Source of the DNA: Geodermatophilus ruber
GTDB lineage: Bacteria > Actinomycetota > Actinomycetes > Mycobacteriales > Geodermatophilaceae
Assembly (NCBI RefSeq): GCF_900114385.1
Contig: NZ_FOSW01000002.1
Location: forward strand, 1-64,000
Length of the DNA stretch: 64,000 bases
Direction of reading: 5' to 3'
This document shows, piece after piece, positions 36,082 through 46,496 of this stretch. Numbering within the stretch: position 1 is the first letter of the stretch; the number at the start of each line of letters is the position of its first letter. The notes beneath the pieces were generated by a model, which did not search any database, was not told where the DNA came from, and saw only the letters and a program-made list of their open reading frames with translations. The position numbers were made by a program, and so were the translations under genes.

Positions 36082-37836
36082 TCAGGTGACGTCGGGGTCG
36101 CGGCTCCCCTGACGCGGACCGCTCCCGCCGACGAGCCGGTCGGCATAGGGCTCGTGGCGCCCTCCGGCGTGCTTTTCGGCGTCGAGCCGCTCGACGAGAT
36201 GCGGGTAGTGGGCCTCGAAGGCCGGCCGCTCCGAGCGGATCTTGGGGATCTCCACGAAGTTGTGGCGCGGCGGCGGGGACGAGGTCGCCCACTCCAGCGA
36301 GTTGCCGTGGCCCCACGGGTCGTCGCGCAGCGCGAGCTTCCCGTGCCGCCAGGACGTGACGGCGTTGAAGAAGAACGGGATCACCGAGACCCCGAGCACG
36401 AACGCGCCGACCGTAGAAATCACGTGCAGGGTCGTGAACCCGTCGCTGGGCAGGTAGTTGACGTACCGCCGCGGCATCCCCTCGTCGCCCAGCCAGTGCT
36501 GCACCAGGAACGTCAGGTGGAAGCCGATGAAGGTCAGCCAGAAGTGCAGCTTGCCCAGCCGCTCGTCCATCATCCGGCCGCACATCTTCGGGAACCAGAA
36601 GTAGACCCCTGCGTAGGCGGCGAACACCACCGTGCCGAAGACCACGTAGTGGAAGTGGGCCACGACGAAGTAGCTGTCGTGGATGTGCCAGTCCAGCGGT
36701 GGGGAGGCCAGCAGCACACCGGTCAGCCCACCCAGCAGGAAGGTCACCATGAAACCGATCGCGAACATCATCGGCGTCTCGAAGCTCAGCTGCCCCCGCC
36801 ACATGGTGCCGATCCAGTTGAAGAACTTCAGCCCGGTCGGAACCGCGATCAGGTAGGTGAGGAAGGCGAAGAAGGGCAGGAGCACCGCGCCGGTCGCGAA
36901 CATGTGGTGCGCCCACACGGTGATCGAGAGGAACCCGATGGCCAGCGTCGCGGCGATCATCCCCTTGTAGCCGAACAGCGGCTTGCGGCTGAACACGGGG
37001 ATGACCTCGGTGATGATCCCGAAGAACGGCAGCGCGATGATGTACACCTCGGGGTGGCCGAAGAACCAGAAGAGGTGCTGCCACAGCATCGGGCCGGCCA
37101 TCTCACGGGAGTAGACGACCGCACCCAGATTCCGCTCGATCAGCAGGGCGAACAGCGCCGCGGTGAGGATCGGGAACGCGATGATCACCAGGAAGCCGGT
37201 GACCAGTGTGTTCCAGGTGAAGATCGGCAGCCGGAACATGGTCATGCCCGGCGCCCGCAGGCACACGATCGTCGTCATGAAGTTGACCGCGCCCAGGATC
37301 GTGCCCAGGCCGCTGAGGATGAGGCCGGTGATCCACAGGTTGCCGCCCACGCCGGGTGTGTGGGGGATGGTGGACAGCGGTGTGTAGGCGGTCCAGCCGA
37401 AGTCCGGCGGCCCGCCGGGGGTCACGAAGCTCGACATCACGATCGTGCCGCCGAACAGGAACAGCCAGAAGGACAGGGCGTTCAGCCGCGGGAAGGCGAC
37501 GTCCGGGGAGCCGATCTGCAGCGGCATGACCAGGTTGCCGAAGGCGAAGAACAGCGGCGTCGCGAAGAGCAGCAGCATCACCGTGCCGTGCATGGTGAAC
37601 AGCTGGTTGTACTGCTCGGGGGAGAGGAACTGCAGCCCCGGCTGACCGAGCTCGGCCCGCATCAGCAGCGCCATCACGCCGCCGGCGAAGAAGAACGCGA
37701 ACGACGCCACCAGGTACATCAGCCCGATCTGCTTGTGATCGGTCGTGCGGAGCCGCGCGGTGAACCACGACCCCTTCTCCGGCGGCGGCAGATCGCTGGG
37801 ACGGCTGACGATCGGCTGCGGGGCGAGTGCGGTCAT
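36082..37836 (-). CDS. ctaD: Cytochrome c oxidase subunit I
   Basis: This aa3-type terminal oxidase core subunit (584 residues) has twelve predicted helices. Visible metal ligands include [16 protein letters not shown] (low-spin haem), the copper/tyrosine motif [29 protein letters not shown] with the CuB His-His pair, and [15 protein letters not shown] with the haem-binding histidines. The tail after [19 protein letters not shown] is typical of actinobacterial CtaD. AGGAG before ATG 37836 sets the start. It stands alone here, away from other oxidase subunits, which is common in actinobacteria. Confidence 0.97.
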   Translation of the reverse strand: MTALAPQPIVSRPSDLPPPEKGSWFTARLRTTDHKQIGLMYLVASFAFFFAGGVMALLMRAELGQPGLQFLSPEQYNQLFTMHGTVMLLLFATPLFFAFGNLVMPLQIGSPDVAFPRLNALSFWLFLFGGTIVMSSFVTPGGPPDFGWTAYTPLSTIPHTPGVGGNLWITGLILSGLGTILGAVNFMTTIVCLRAPGMTMFRLPIFTWNTLVTGFLVIIAFPILTAALFALLIERNLGAVVYSREMAGPMLWQHLFWFFGHPEVYIIALPFFGIITEVIPVFSRKPLFGYKGMIAATLAIGFLSITVWAHHMFATGAVLLPFFAFLTYLIAVPTGLKFFNWIGTMWRGQLSFETPMMFAIGFMVTFLLGGLTGVLLASPPLDWHIHDSYFVVAHFHYVVFGTVVFAAYAGVYFWFPKMCGRMMDERLGKLHFWLTFIGFHLTFLVQHWLGDEGMPRRYVNYLPSDGFTTLHVISTVGAFVLGVSVIPFFFNAVTSWRHGKLALRDDPWGHGNSLEWATSSPPPRHNFVEIPKIRSERPAFEAHYPHLVERLDAEKHAGGRHEPYADRLVGGSGPRQGSRDPDVT

Positions 37837-37996
37837 GCCGTGCTCCTGGGCCCGGGATGCTGACGACAGCCGGCGCGAGTCGGCGTCGCTCACTGGCTGA
37901 GCGGCACCACCATGGTGACCCTTCCGGGCGGGCAGCGGAACGCTGCCGACTGCCGGATCCGCACCCGCCCGGAGCGGGGCGCCGTGCGGTGGCCGG

Positions 37997-38419
37997 TCAG
38001 CCCGCCGAGCGGGTGGTCGCCGACCAGGCGGTGACGTCCACGGCGACGCCGTCGCTGGCCTCGTCGTCCGGCACCAGCCAGCCGCCCTCCGTGCCCAGGC
38101 CGTTGGCCAGCCAGGTCTGGATCTGCAGGTCGAAGGCGCGCTCGGGAGCGGCCGAGGGCCGGCTCACCGGGCCGAGGAAGGTCAGGTCGCTCTCGTCCCC
38201 GCCGCGGAACCGCAGCACCACGCGGCAGCGGGACCGCCGGTGCCGGGCCGGCGGGACCACCTCGCGCACGACGGCGGTCTCCGCGCCGGCAGCCGAGGCG
38301 AAGTCCGGGGCGGCCGCGCGCATCCGGGTCACGAACTCCTGAGCGGCGTCGGTCGGAGCATCGGGCAACCGCACCACGGCCGGGAGCGGAGGCACGGCGG
38401 GTCGGAGAGCGGTGTCCAC
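37997..38419 (-). CDS. Hypothetical protein
   Basis: The 140-residue protein is unrecognised. An alanine/proline-rich first 30 residues is followed by mixed strands such as [20 protein letters not shown] and a C-terminal segment [20 protein letters not shown]. No membrane segment, signal peptide or catalytic motif is seen. GGAGAGG two bases before GTG 38419 and a codon pattern like its neighbours support a real gene. It lies between ctaD and the glutamate-type importer, on the same strand as both. Confidence 0.6.
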   Translation of the reverse strand: MDTALRPAVPPLPAVVRLPDAPTDAAQEFVTRMRAAAPDFASAAGAETAVVREVVPPARHRRSRCRVVLRFRGGDESDLTFLGPVSRPSAAPERAFDLQIQTWLANGLGTEGGWLVPDDEASDGVAVDVTAWSATTRSAG

Positions 38420-38473
38420 GCCCTCTCCATCGGCGTACCCGGCGCCCGACGTGACCGTCGGGCGCCGGGATCG

Positions 38474-39385
38474 TCAGGTGGTGGTGGTGCTCAGGCCGGT
38501 GCGCGAGGGCGTGCCCGTCGGTCCGTCCTCCACGCCCGGCAGTTCGTGCACGGCCGCCGCCTTCTTGTTCCGCCGGGTGCGGCGCTCGATGTACTTCGCC
38601 AGCTGGGAGAGCAGCACGTTGATCATGATGTAGATCAGGCCGGCGGCCACGTAGATCTGGAACGTGTACTCGTTGCCGAACCGCGGCACGAAGAACTCGA
38701 CCAGGCTGCGCGCCTGCCGGAGGAGCTCGAAGTAGCTGATGATGAAGCCCAGCGAGCTGTCCTTGAGCAGCACGACCAGCTGGGCCACGAGCACCGGCAG
38801 CATCCGCCGGACGGCCTGCGGCAGCAGCACCAGGGTCATCACCTGGCTCTTGCGCATGCCGAGGCCGAGGGCCGCCTCGCGCTGCCCCCGGTCCACCGAG
38901 AGGATCCCGGCGCGGAAGATCTCGGCCAGGACGGCGGAGTTGTAGAGCACCAGCCCGCCGGTGAGCGCGGCGAAGGCGCTGATCTCGAGCCCGAACTTCG
39001 GCAGCACGAAGTACAGCGCGAAGATGACCACCAGCAGCGGGATGGCCCGGAAGAACTCGATGAACGTGCTCGCCGGGGCGCGCACCCAGGCGTGGTCGGA
39101 GAGCCGGCCGACGGCCAGCAGCAGCCCAAGCGCGGTCGCCAGCACCATGCCGACCGCGGCGACCTGCAGCGTGCGCAGCAGCGCCTCGCCGAGGGCCTGC
39201 GGCACGCCGCTCCGGGGGTCGGTGAGGATGGCCCACCGCTGCGGGTCCAGCTGCCCGTTGCCGTTGAGCCGGATGAGGACGAAGGCCACGATGCCGGCGA
39301 TCAGCAGCGCCCCGACGATCGTGCCGATGCGGATGCGGGCCCGCGCCTTGGGGCCGGGCAGGTCGAACAGGACCGGAGTGCTCAT
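38474..39385 (-). CDS. gluD: Glutamate-type ABC transporter permease (GluD)
   Basis: The 303-residue permease of the polar amino acid (HisMQ) family has a first helix in IRIGTIVGALLIAGIVAFVL. The ATPase-docking loop region is DRGQREAALGLGMRKSQVMTLVLLPQAVRRMLP, and FIEFFRAIPLLVVIFALYFVLP is highly typical. The polar N- and C-terminal extensions (LSTTTT end) match actinobacterial GluD. Its ATG overlaps the gluC stop by four bases (ATGA), so the two permeases are translated together. Confidence 0.9.
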   Translation of the reverse strand: MSTPVLFDLPGPKARARIRIGTIVGALLIAGIVAFVLIRLNGNGQLDPQRWAILTDPRSGVPQALGEALLRTLQVAAVGMVLATALGLLLAVGRLSDHAWVRAPASTFIEFFRAIPLLVVIFALYFVLPKFGLEISAFAALTGGLVLYNSAVLAEIFRAGILSVDRGQREAALGLGMRKSQVMTLVLLPQAVRRMLPVLVAQLVVLLKDSSLGFIISYFELLRQARSLVEFFVPRFGNEYTFQIYVAAGLIYIMINVLLSQLAKYIERRTRRNKKAAAVHELPGVEDGPTGTPSRTGLSTTTT

Positions 39386-40029
39386 CGCAGGATCGCCACC
39401 CGTCGCTCGACACGGTGGAGTGCGAACGCCGACGGCACCGTGATCAGCATGTAGCCGACCACCACGCCGATGAGCACCAGCACCAGCTCACCGGCGTTGG
39501 CGTTGACCAGGCGGGGCAGCAGGGAGCTCAGCTCGCTCACCGCGAACCCGGCGGCGATCGAGGTGTTCTTCACCATCGCGAGCAGGACGTTGCCCAGCGG
39601 GGGGACGACGGTCCGGAACGCCTGGGGGAGTACGACCTCGCGCAGCGACTGGCCGAAGGTCAGACCGAGGGCGCGGGCGGCCTCGGCCTGACCGGAGGCG
39701 ACGGCGTTGATGCCCGAGCGGACCGCCTCGCAGACGAATGCGGCGGTGTACAGGCCGATGGCGAGCACCGCGCCGGGGAAGAAGCCGATCACGAAGTCGA
39801 TCTGCGGCAGCCCGAAGATGATGAAGAAGAACACCACCGTCAGCGGGGTGTTGCGGAACGTCTCGACGTAGAAGGTCGCCAGACCGCGCAGCGGCGTGAT
39901 CGGGCTGACCCGGAAGGCGGCCAGCAGCGTTCCCAGCACCAGCGCCAGCAGCCCGCCCAGCAGGGACAGGCTCAGGGTTGTCAGGAACGCGTCGCGGAAC
40001 AACCCGAAGTTGTCGACGTAGAACTGCAC
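39382..40029 (-). CDS. gluC: Glutamate-type ABC transporter permease (GluC)
   Basis: The 215-residue permease of the HisMQ family has five predicted helices. Family blocks are present: FYVETFRNTPLTVVFFFIIF and the EAA-like SGQAEAARALGLTFGQSLREVVLPQAFRTVVPP. GTG 40029 is preceded by AAGGAGG. A strong hairpin separates it from the binding-protein gene upstream in the operon, so it may be expressed at a lower level than gluB. Confidence 0.9.
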   Translation of the reverse strand: MQFYVDNFGLFRDAFLTTLSLSLLGGLLALVLGTLLAAFRVSPITPLRGLATFYVETFRNTPLTVVFFFIIFGLPQIDFVIGFFPGAVLAIGLYTAAFVCEAVRSGINAVASGQAEAARALGLTFGQSLREVVLPQAFRTVVPPLGNVLLAMVKNTSIAAGFAVSELSSLLPRLVNANAGELVLVLIGVVVGYMLITVPSAFALHRVERRVAILR

Positions 40030-40058
40030 CGCGCCTCCTTCTCGGGGTCAGGGCAGGC

Positions 40059-40093
40059 GGAGCGCCGCCGGGGGTCTCACCCGGCGGCGCTCC
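40059..40093 (-). terminator. Intra-operon hairpin between gluB and gluC
   Basis: A perfect 14-base-pair stem (GGAGCGCCGCCGGG with its complement) and a seven-base loop start eight bases after the gluB stop. It lies inside the operon, so it should act as a partial terminator or as a 3' block to exonucleases that keeps gluB mRNA more abundant than gluCD mRNA, as is known for binding-protein genes of other ABC operons. Confidence 0.75.
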
Positions 40094-40101
40094 GGAGGGG
40101 A

Positions 40102-40992
40102 TCAGTAGCGGTCGACCTGCGGCGGCTCGGGGGCCTCCTCGCCGGTGATCGCACCCGCGGTGCGGTCCCAGGCGGCGGCCCAGTCGCCGTTCTCGAACGA
40201 CTCCTCGAGGACGTCGTTGATGAAATTGCGGAACTCGGTGTCACCGAGCTCCAGGCCGATGCCGTAGGGCTCCTCGGTGAACGGCTTGCCCACCAGCTCG
40301 AAGCCGTCGGGGTTGCCGGCGACCAGCCCGGTGAGGATCACGTTGTCCGTGGTGACCGCGTCGACCTGGCCGTTGGTCAGGGCGTCGGCGCACTTGGAGT
40401 AGACGTCGAACAGCGTCAGCTGGGCGTCGGGGTACTGGTCGCGGATGTTCTGCGCCGGGGTCGAGCCCTCGACCGAGCAGACGTTCTTGCCGGCGAGGTC
40501 CTGGGGGCCGGTGATGCCCTCCGGGTTCCCCTTGGCCACCATGATGTCCTGGCCGGCGACGTAGTACGGGCCGGCGAAGTCGACCAGCTGCTTGCGGGCG
40601 TCGTTGATCGTGTAGGTCGCCACGACGAGGTCGACCTGGCCGTTCTGGATGAACGGCTCGCGGTTGGCCGACACCGTCTCGGTCCAGGTGATGTCCTCGG
40701 GCGCGATGCCCAGCTCGGCGGCGATGAGCTTGCCGACCTCGACGTCGAAGCCCTCCGGGACGCCGTCGGGGTTGAGGAGGCCGAACCCGGGCTGGTCGTA
40801 CTTGGTCCCGATGGTGATCGAGCCGGCCTCGGCCAGCTCGGCCATCGTGGTGCCCGCCTCGAAGTCGACGTTCTCCTGCACCTCGACGGTGTTGTCGGCG
40901 GCCTCCTCGGCCTGCTCGCCGGCGTCGCTGGAGCAACCGGCGAGCACGAGGCCGACGGCCGCCATGGTGGCGGCGTACCGGGTGATGCGCAT
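40102..40992 (-). CDS. gluB: Glutamate-type ABC transporter substrate-binding lipoprotein (GluB)
   Basis: The 296-residue lipoprotein has the signal MRITRYAATMAAVGLVLAGC, with the lipid-attached cysteine at residue 20. It is a family 3 solute-binding protein: SITIGTKYDQPGFGLLNPDG, VPEGFDVEVGKLIAAELGI, VDLVVATYTINDARKQLVDFAGPYYVAG and KNVCSVEGSTPAQNI. It delivers glutamate (or a related acidic amino acid) to GluCD. GAAAGGAA precedes ATG 40992, and the gene lies 22 bases after gluA. Confidence 0.9.
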   Translation of the reverse strand: MRITRYAATMAAVGLVLAGCSSDAGEQAEEAADNTVEVQENVDFEAGTTMAELAEAGSITIGTKYDQPGFGLLNPDGVPEGFDVEVGKLIAAELGIAPEDITWTETVSANREPFIQNGQVDLVVATYTINDARKQLVDFAGPYYVAGQDIMVAKGNPEGITGPQDLAGKNVCSVEGSTPAQNIRDQYPDAQLTLFDVYSKCADALTNGQVDAVTTDNVILTGLVAGNPDGFELVGKPFTEEPYGIGLELGDTEFRNFINDVLEESFENGDWAAAWDRTAGAITGEEAPEPPQVDRY

Positions 40993-41014
40993 GTGTGTTC
41001 CTTTCTCGCCGGGC

Positions 41015-41770
41015 TCAGTGTTCGAGGATCTTCGAGAGGAAGTCCTTGGCCCGGGCTGACTGCGGGGTGGTGAAGAAGGTCTCGGGGTCCGCGGACTCGA
41101 CGATCCGGCCGCCGTCCATGAACACGACGCGGTTGGCCGCGCGGCGGGCGAAGCCCATCTCGTGGGTGACGACGACCATCGTCATGCCGTCGCGGGCCAG
41201 CGACGTCATGACGTCGAGGACCTCGTTGATCATCTCCGGGTCCAGGGCGGAGGTCGGCTCGTCGAAGAGCATGACCTTCGGGTCCATGGCCAGGGCCCGG
41301 GCGATCGCGACGCGCTGCTGCTGGCCGCCGGACAGCTGAGCCGGGTACTTGTCGGCCTGGGCGGCGACCCCGACCCGCTCCAGCAGCTCGCGGGCCCGCT
41401 TCTCCGCGTCGGCCTTCGACTGCCTGCGGACCTTGATCGGCCCGAGGGTGACGTTCTCGAGGATCGTCTTGTGGGCGAAGAGGTTGAAGCTCTGGAACAC
41501 CATGCCGACGTCGCTGCGCAGGCGGGCGAGCTCCTTGCCCTCCTCCGGCAGGCGCTGGCCGTCGATGGTGATCTCACCCTGCTCGATCGCCTCGAGCCGG
41601 TTGATCGCGCGGCACAGCGTCGACTTGCCCGACCCGGACGGGCCGATGACGACGACGACCTCGCCGCGGTCGATGGACAGGTCGATGTCCTGCAGGACGT
41701 GGAGTTCGCCGAACCACTTGTTGACGCCGGACAGGCGGACGAGAGGGTCTCCGTTGGAACGGCTGGTCAC
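41015..41770 (-). CDS. gluA: Glutamate-type ABC transporter ATP-binding protein (GluA)
   Basis: The 251-residue ATPase has Walker [11 protein letters not shown]-loop [12 protein letters not shown], signature [16 protein letters not shown], Walker [15 protein letters not shown] and the switch histidine in [10 protein letters not shown]. It is the first gene of a minus-strand gluABCD operon. GTG 41770 is chosen because it gives the standard N-terminus ([20 protein letters not shown]). It is divergent from miaB, with 90 bases in between. Confidence 0.92.
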   Translation of the reverse strand: MTSRSNGDPLVRLSGVNKWFGELHVLQDIDLSIDRGEVVVVIGPSGSGKSTLCRAINRLEAIEQGEITIDGQRLPEEGKELARLRSDVGMVFQSFNLFAHKTILENVTLGPIKVRRQSKADAEKRARELLERVGVAAQADKYPAQLSGGQQQRVAIARALAMDPKVMLFDEPTSALDPEMINEVLDVMTSLARDGMTMVVVTHEMGFARRAANRVVFMDGGRIVESADPETFFTTPQSARAKDFLSKILEH

Positions 41771-41844
41771 CCTGGCGACCCTACGGGCGGGCTGCAACCG
41801 CGAGCGTGCCCGGCCATCACGAAGGCATAACGAAGCGAGCGCCG

Positions 41845-41850
41845 TACTCT
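41845..41850 (+). promoter_or_regulatory. -10 box of the miaB promoter
   Basis: TACTCT, within CCGTACTCTCG, is the same eleven-base context as the thyA -10 region. It ends ten bases before ATG 41861, so the transcript has at most a few leader bases. Confidence 0.45.
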
Positions 41851-41860
41851 CGCAGGTGAC

Positions 41861-43312
41861 ATGGACAGCCAGGTGGAGGCCCCGCCGCGCACCTACCGGG
41901 TGCGCACGTACGGGTGCCAGATGAACGTGCACGACTCCGAGCGGCTTTCCGGTCTGCTCGAGCAGGCCGGCTACGTTGCCGCACCGGAGGGCGCGGACGC
42001 CGACGTCGTCGTGCTCAACACCTGCGCGGTGCGGGAGAACGCCGACAACCGGCTCTACGGCAACCTCGGCCACCTGCGGCCGGTCAAGGACGCGCACCCA
42101 GGCATGCAGATCGCCGTCGGTGGCTGCCTGGCGCAGAAGGACCGCGGCGAGATCGTCAAGCGGGCCCCGTGGGTCGACGTCGTCTTCGGGACGCACAACG
42201 TCGGCTCGCTGCCCGCGCTGCTCGAGCGGGCGCGGCACAACGCCGAGGCGCAGGTGGAGATCGCCGAAGCCCTGGAGGTCTTCCCGTCGACGCTGCCGGC
42301 CAAGCGGGACTCCGCCTACTCCGGCTGGGTGTCGATCAGCGTCGGCTGCAACAACACCTGCACGTTCTGCATCGTCCCGTCGCTGCGCGGCACGGAGAAG
42401 GACCGCCGGCCCGGGGAGATCCTCGCCGAGGTGCAGGCGCTGGTCGACCAGGGCGTGCTCGAGGTGACCCTGCTGGGTCAGAACGTGAACGCCTACGGCG
42501 TCGAGTTCCGCGACCGCGGCGCCTTCGCTGGCCTGCTGCGTGCGACCGGCCGGATCGAGGGCCTGGAGCGGGTGCGGTTCACCAGCCCGCACCCGCGGGA
42601 GTTCACCGACGACGTCATCGCCGCGATGGCCGAGACGCCGGCGGTCTGCCACCAGCTGCACATGCCGCTGCAGTCGGGGTCTGACGACGTCCTCCGCCGG
42701 ATGCGCCGCGGCTACCGGCAGGAGCGCTACCTCGGGATCATCGACCGGGTGCGGGCCGCGATGCCCGACGCCGCGATCACCACGGACATCATCGTCGGCT
42801 TCCCCGGTGAGACCGAGGAAGACTTCCAGCAGACCCTCGAGGTCGTGCGCCGGGCCCGCTTCGCCAGCGCCTTCACCTTCCAGTACTCCAAGCGGCCGGG
42901 GACGCCGGCGGCGGAGATGGACGGGCAGCTGCCGAAGGCCGTCGTCCAGGAGCGGTACGAACGGCTGATCGCGCTGCAGGAGCAGATCAGCTGGGACGAG
43001 AACAAGAAGCAGATCGGCCGGACCGTCGAGCTGCTCGTCGCCGCGGGGGAGGGGAGCAAGGACGCCGCCACCGGCCGGCTGTCCGGCCGGGCCCGCGATG
43101 GCCGGCTCGTGCACTTCACCGCGGCGGACGGCGTCCGACCGGGGGACGTCGTGGAGACGGTCGTGACCGACGCCAAGCCGCACTTCCTCGTCGCCGACGG
43201 CGCGCTGCTGTCGCACCGCCGGACCCGGGCCGGCGACGCGAGCGAGGCGGGCACCCGGCCGACCACCCCCGGCGTGCTGCTGGGCATGCCGCGCGTCGGC
43301 GCCCCCGCCTGA
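41861..43312 (+). CDS. miaB: tRNA-2-methylthio-N6-dimethylallyladenosine synthase
   Basis: This radical-SAM methylthiotransferase (483 residues) adds a methylthio group to i6A37 in tRNAs, acting after MiaA. The N-terminal cluster cysteines lie in [25 protein letters not shown] and [11 protein letters not shown]. The radical-SAM motif is [16 protein letters not shown] (CxxxCxxC). TRAM-domain sequence follows near [14 protein letters not shown]. The tail after residue 455 is unstructured. MiaB, MiaA and the extradiol-like gene cluster as in other actinobacteria. Confidence 0.96.
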   Translation: MDSQVEAPPRTYRVRTYGCQMNVHDSERLSGLLEQAGYVAAPEGADADVVVLNTCAVRENADNRLYGNLGHLRPVKDAHPGMQIAVGGCLAQKDRGEIVKRAPWVDVVFGTHNVGSLPALLERARHNAEAQVEIAEALEVFPSTLPAKRDSAYSGWVSISVGCNNTCTFCIVPSLRGTEKDRRPGEILAEVQALVDQGVLEVTLLGQNVNAYGVEFRDRGAFAGLLRATGRIEGLERVRFTSPHPREFTDDVIAAMAETPAVCHQLHMPLQSGSDDVLRRMRRGYRQERYLGIIDRVRAAMPDAAITTDIIVGFPGETEEDFQQTLEVVRRARFASAFTFQYSKRPGTPAAEMDGQLPKAVVQERYERLIALQEQISWDENKKQIGRTVELLVAAGEGSKDAATGRLSGRARDGRLVHFTAADGVRPGDVVETVVTDAKPHFLVADGALLSHRRTRAGDASEAGTRPTTPGVLLGMPRVGAPA

Positions 43313-43370
43313 GGGCCCCGTCCGGAGGCTCCCCCCCAGCGTGCGAGGGGGTTGAGGAGGACGGGGCCCT
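43312..43370. terminator. Bidirectional terminator between miaB and the DUF349 gene
   Basis: AGGGCCCCGTCC (43312-43323) pairs perfectly with GGACGGGGCCCT (43359-43370), with further C-run/G-run pairing inside. TCTTC follows on the plus strand. It lies between two convergent genes and can end both transcripts. Confidence 0.82.
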
Positions 43371-43373
43371 TCT

Positions 43374-44816
43374 TCAGCGCCGGCTCGCGGCCTTCTCCGC
43401 CTCGGCCAGCCACTCCTGCCGGGTCGCCAGGTTGGCCCGCGCCTCCTCTATCCGCCCGGCGTTTCCCGACGCCTCGGCCTTGGCCAGCTGCTCCTCGGCC
43501 TTGGTGACCGCCTGGCGCATCGAGGTGACCATCGGGTTCTCCGGCGCGACCCGTGCCCGGGAGGAGTCGACCGCCCCGCGGACGCGCTGCTCGACCGCCT
43601 GCATGCGGTCCTCGAGCCCGCGCATGGCGCCCCGCGGCACGTGCCCGATCGCGTCGTAGCGCTCCTGCAGCTTGCGCAGCGCGTTCTGCGCCCCGCGCAG
43701 GTCGGTGGTCGGGTCGAGCGCCTCCGCCTCGGCGAGGATCTCCTCCTTGGCCTGCTGGTTGGCCAGCTGCTCGGCGTTGCGCACCTTGTCCGACTCGGCG
43801 CGGGCGGTGAAGAAGACGTCCTGCGCGGCGCGGAACTGCTTCCAGAGGTCGTCGTCCCCGTCCCGCCCGGTGCGCGGCACCGCCTTCCAGCGGTCCATGA
43901 GGTCGCGCATCGCGGCCGAGGTCGGGCCCCACTCGGTGGAGGTCGCCAGCTGCTGCGCCTCGGCGATCAGCTCCTGCTTGGCCGCGCGGGCCTCGCTGCG
44001 CTGCGCGTCCAGGGCGGCGAAGTGGGCCCCGCGCCGGCGACCGAAGGCGTCCCGCGCGGCGGCGAACCGGGACCACAGCGCCTCGTCGGTCTTGCGGTCG
44101 ATGCCGCGGATCGTCTTCCACTCCTCGACGATCGCCTTGAGCCGGTCGCCGGCGGCCTTCCACGAGGTGGACTCCGCGGCGATCTGCTCGGCCTCGGCCG
44201 CCAGCGCCTCCTTGCGGGCGATCTGTGCCGCGCGGGCAGCCGCCTTCTCCGCCCGCGACTCGGCGGCCGCGGAATCGGCGGTCCCGACCATGGCCCGGGC
44301 GCGGGCGGCCAGGCCCTCGAGGTCGCCGACGGCGGTGGCGCCGGGGATGGACTCGGCCAGCGCCTGCGCCTTGGCCTTGATCTCGCTCGGGTTGCCGGTG
44401 TGCGCCTTCAGGCGCGCCTCCAGCAGCGTGACCTCGGTGGCGAGGTCGTCGTACCGGCGGGCGTAGTGGGCCAGCCCGGCCGCCGGGTCACCCGCCTGCC
44501 AGGAGCCGACGGCCCGCTCGCCCTCGGCGGTGCGGACGAAGACCGTGCCCTCCTCGTCCACGCGCCCCCACCGGGCGGGATCGGAGGCCGGCGGGGCGTG
44601 GTCGGCGGGAGCGCTCGCGGCGTGCGGCGCCGTCTCCGGGGTCTCCCTGGCGGGCGCGGCGGCCTCCGTCGTCCCCCCGGTCGGCTCGGCGAGGGCGGCG
44701 TCGCCCGGCGTGGGCGCCGCCGCCGTCCCGGCCTCGGGGGTGACCGCCTCGGAACCTGCGCTGTCCGCCGCGGGAGCCTGCTGCGAGGGGCTTCCGACGT
44801 TCTCCGTGCTCGACAC
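43374..44816 (-). CDS. DUF349 domain-containing protein
   Basis: The protein (480 residues) has a disordered Ala/Pro/Glu-rich N-terminus (about residues 1-85) and a short globular part, [20 protein letters not shown]. Then come several helical DUF349 repeats, each about 70 residues with a conserved W near [40 protein letters not shown] and [16 protein letters not shown], and a coiled-coil C-terminus. It corresponds by position to Rv2731. DUF349 proteins have been tied to RNA or ribosome-associated roles, but the function remains open. The GTG at 44816 gives the accepted N-terminus. Confidence 0.85.
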   Translation of the reverse strand: MSSTENVGSPSQQAPAADSAGSEAVTPEAGTAAAPTPGDAALAEPTGGTTEAAAPARETPETAPHAASAPADHAPPASDPARWGRVDEEGTVFVRTAEGERAVGSWQAGDPAAGLAHYARRYDDLATEVTLLEARLKAHTGNPSEIKAKAQALAESIPGATAVGDLEGLAARARAMVGTADSAAAESRAEKAAARAAQIARKEALAAEAEQIAAESTSWKAAGDRLKAIVEEWKTIRGIDRKTDEALWSRFAAARDAFGRRRGAHFAALDAQRSEARAAKQELIAEAQQLATSTEWGPTSAAMRDLMDRWKAVPRTGRDGDDDLWKQFRAAQDVFFTARAESDKVRNAEQLANQQAKEEILAEAEALDPTTDLRGAQNALRKLQERYDAIGHVPRGAMRGLEDRMQAVEQRVRGAVDSSRARVAPENPMVTSMRQAVTKAEEQLAKAEASGNAGRIEEARANLATRQEWLAEAEKAASRR

Positions 44817-44856
44817 GCACCGCAGTGTCCCACGCCGCATCGAGGAGACTGAGCCG

Positions 44857-45576
44857 GTGAGCTCCCTCCCCGCCGGCTCCGGCGTCGCGGCGGTGCCCGC
44901 CACCGTGTCCGTGGCCTTCTGCCCGTCCCCCCCGCTGCTGCTCCCGGCCGTGGCCGGTCGGGCCGCGGCCGACACCGCCGCACTGCGTGCGGCCTGCGCC
45001 GATGCGGTCGACGCCGTGCTCGCCAGCGGTCCCGAGGTGGTCCTCGTGGTGGGTGCGGGAGCCTCCGGCCGGTTCGGTCCCGGCGACGCGGGGGACCTGC
45101 GGGGCTTCGGGGTGGACCTGGAGGTGCCCTTCGCCGGGCCGGTGCGGCCCGGCGGCCGGCGCACCCCGCTGCCGCTGACCGTCGGCGCCTGGCTGCTGGA
45201 CGAGGCGGGGCACGCCGGGGCGCGGCTGGGCGTCGCGCCCGACGAGCTCGGCGCGGTACTGGCCGGCCTGTCCGGCGCGGTGGGGGTCCTGGCGATGGGG
45301 GACGGCTCGGCGCGGCGCACCGTCAAGGCGCCGGGCTACCTCGACGAGGCGGCCGGACCGTTCGACGCCGCGGTCGCCGCCGCGCTCGCCGCCGGCGACG
45401 CCGCCGCGCTGGCCGCGCTCGACCCGGTCGAGGGGGAGCGGCTGCTGGCCGCGGGCGTGCCCACCTGGCGGGCGGTCGGCGCGGCCCTGGACGGCCGGGA
45501 GATCACCGCCCGGCTGCGCGCCGACGAGGCGCCGTTCGGGGTCGGCTACCTGGTCGCGGACTGGCTGGCCCGGTGA
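44857..45576 (+). CDS. Class III extradiol dioxygenase-like protein
   Basis: The 239-residue protein belongs to the LigB/MEMO-like fold group found next to miaA in actinobacteria (Rv2728c by position). Visible segments are [44 protein letters not shown] and the end [11 protein letters not shown]. The conserved metal-binding histidines of true extradiol dioxygenases are not obvious, so enzymatic activity is doubtful. GAGGAGA precedes GTG 44857. It overlaps miaA by four bases. Confidence 0.72.
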   Translation: MSSLPAGSGVAAVPATVSVAFCPSPPLLLPAVAGRAAADTAALRAACADAVDAVLASGPEVVLVVGAGASGRFGPGDAGDLRGFGVDLEVPFAGPVRPGGRRTPLPLTVGAWLLDEAGHAGARLGVAPDELGAVLAGLSGAVGVLAMGDGSARRTVKAPGYLDEAAGPFDAAVAAALAAGDAAALAALDPVEGERLLAAGVPTWRAVGAALDGREITARLRADEAPFGVGYLVADWLAR

Positions 45577-46496
45577 CCGCACCGCCCCCGGTGGTGGCCC
45601 TCGTCGGGCCCACCGCCACCGGCAAGACCGCCCTGGGGGTCGCCCTGGCGCGGCGGCTCGGCGGCGAGGTGGTCAACGCCGACTCCATGCAGCTCTACCG
45701 CGGCATGGACATCGGCACCGCCAAGCCCGACGCCGCCGAGCGGGACGGTGTGCCGCACCACCTGCTCGACCTCTGGCACGTGCGCGAGGCCGCCTCCGTG
45801 GCCGAGTACCGCCGCCTGGCCCGCGCCGAGATCGACCGGCTGCGGGCCGCCGGGGTGGTGCCGCTGCTCGTCGGCGGCTCGGGTCTGTACGTGCGGGCGG
45901 TCCTCGACGAGCTCGATTTCCCCGGCACCGACCCGGGCCTGCGGGCACGGCTGGAGACCGAGCTCGCCGAGGTCGGCCCCGCCGCGCTGCACGCGCGGCT
46001 CGCGGCGGTCGACCCGGCCGCCGCGGCGGCGGTGCTGCCCAGCAACGGACGGCGGATCGTGCGGGCCCTGGAGGTCGTGGAGCTCACGGGGGGGCCGTTC
46101 CGGGCCAGCCTGCCCGAGCCGCGGCCGCACTACCCCGCCGTGGTCGTCGGTCTGGACCGGGACCCGGCGGAGCTGGACGAGCGGATCGCGCTGCGGGTGG
46201 ACCGCATGTGGGCCGCCGGCTTCGTCGCCGAGGTCGAGGCGCTGGCCGCCGACGGCCTCCGCGAGGGGCCGACCGCGGCCCGGGCCCTGGGCTACGCCCA
46301 GGTGCTGGCGCAGCTGGACGGTGCGCTGACCGCCGACGAGGCGCGGGAGCGGACCGTCACCACCACCCGCCGGTTCGTCCGGCGGCAGCGCTCGTGGTTC
46401 CGGCGGGACCGGGGGGCCACCTGGCTCGACGCCGGCCGGCCCGACCTGGCCGAGGCGGCGGCCGCGGTGATCGCCGCGCATACGATCGGCCGGTGA
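45573..46496 (+). CDS. miaA: tRNA dimethylallyltransferase
   Basis: The 307-residue enzyme transfers a dimethylallyl group to A37 of tRNAs reading codons that start with U. It has the P-loop [15 protein letters not shown] at the N-terminus, [28 protein letters not shown], the catalytic-region [16 protein letters not shown] and [16 protein letters not shown] with the basic tRNA-binding residues. GTG 45573 overlaps the upstream stop by four bases. The stop similarly overlaps the dapF start, making a tight miaA-dapF operon. Confidence 0.96.
   Translation: MTAPPPVVALVGPTATGKTALGVALARRLGGEVVNADSMQLYRGMDIGTAKPDAAERDGVPHHLLDLWHVREAASVAEYRRLARAEIDRLRAAGVVPLLVGGSGLYVRAVLDELDFPGTDPGLRARLETELAEVGPAALHARLAAVDPAAAAAVLPSNGRRIVRALEVVELTGGPFRASLPEPRPHYPAVVVGLDRDPAELDERIALRVDRMWAAGFVAEVEALAADGLREGPTAARALGYAQVLAQLDGALTADEARERTVTTTRRFVRRQRSWFRRDRGATWLDAGRPDLAEAAAAVIAAHTIGR

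Noticed and set aside
44857..45576. True extradiol ring-cleaving dioxygenase
   Set aside because: The fold matches, but the metal-binding histidines are not visible, and the gene travels with miaA in genomes without aromatic degradation clusters.
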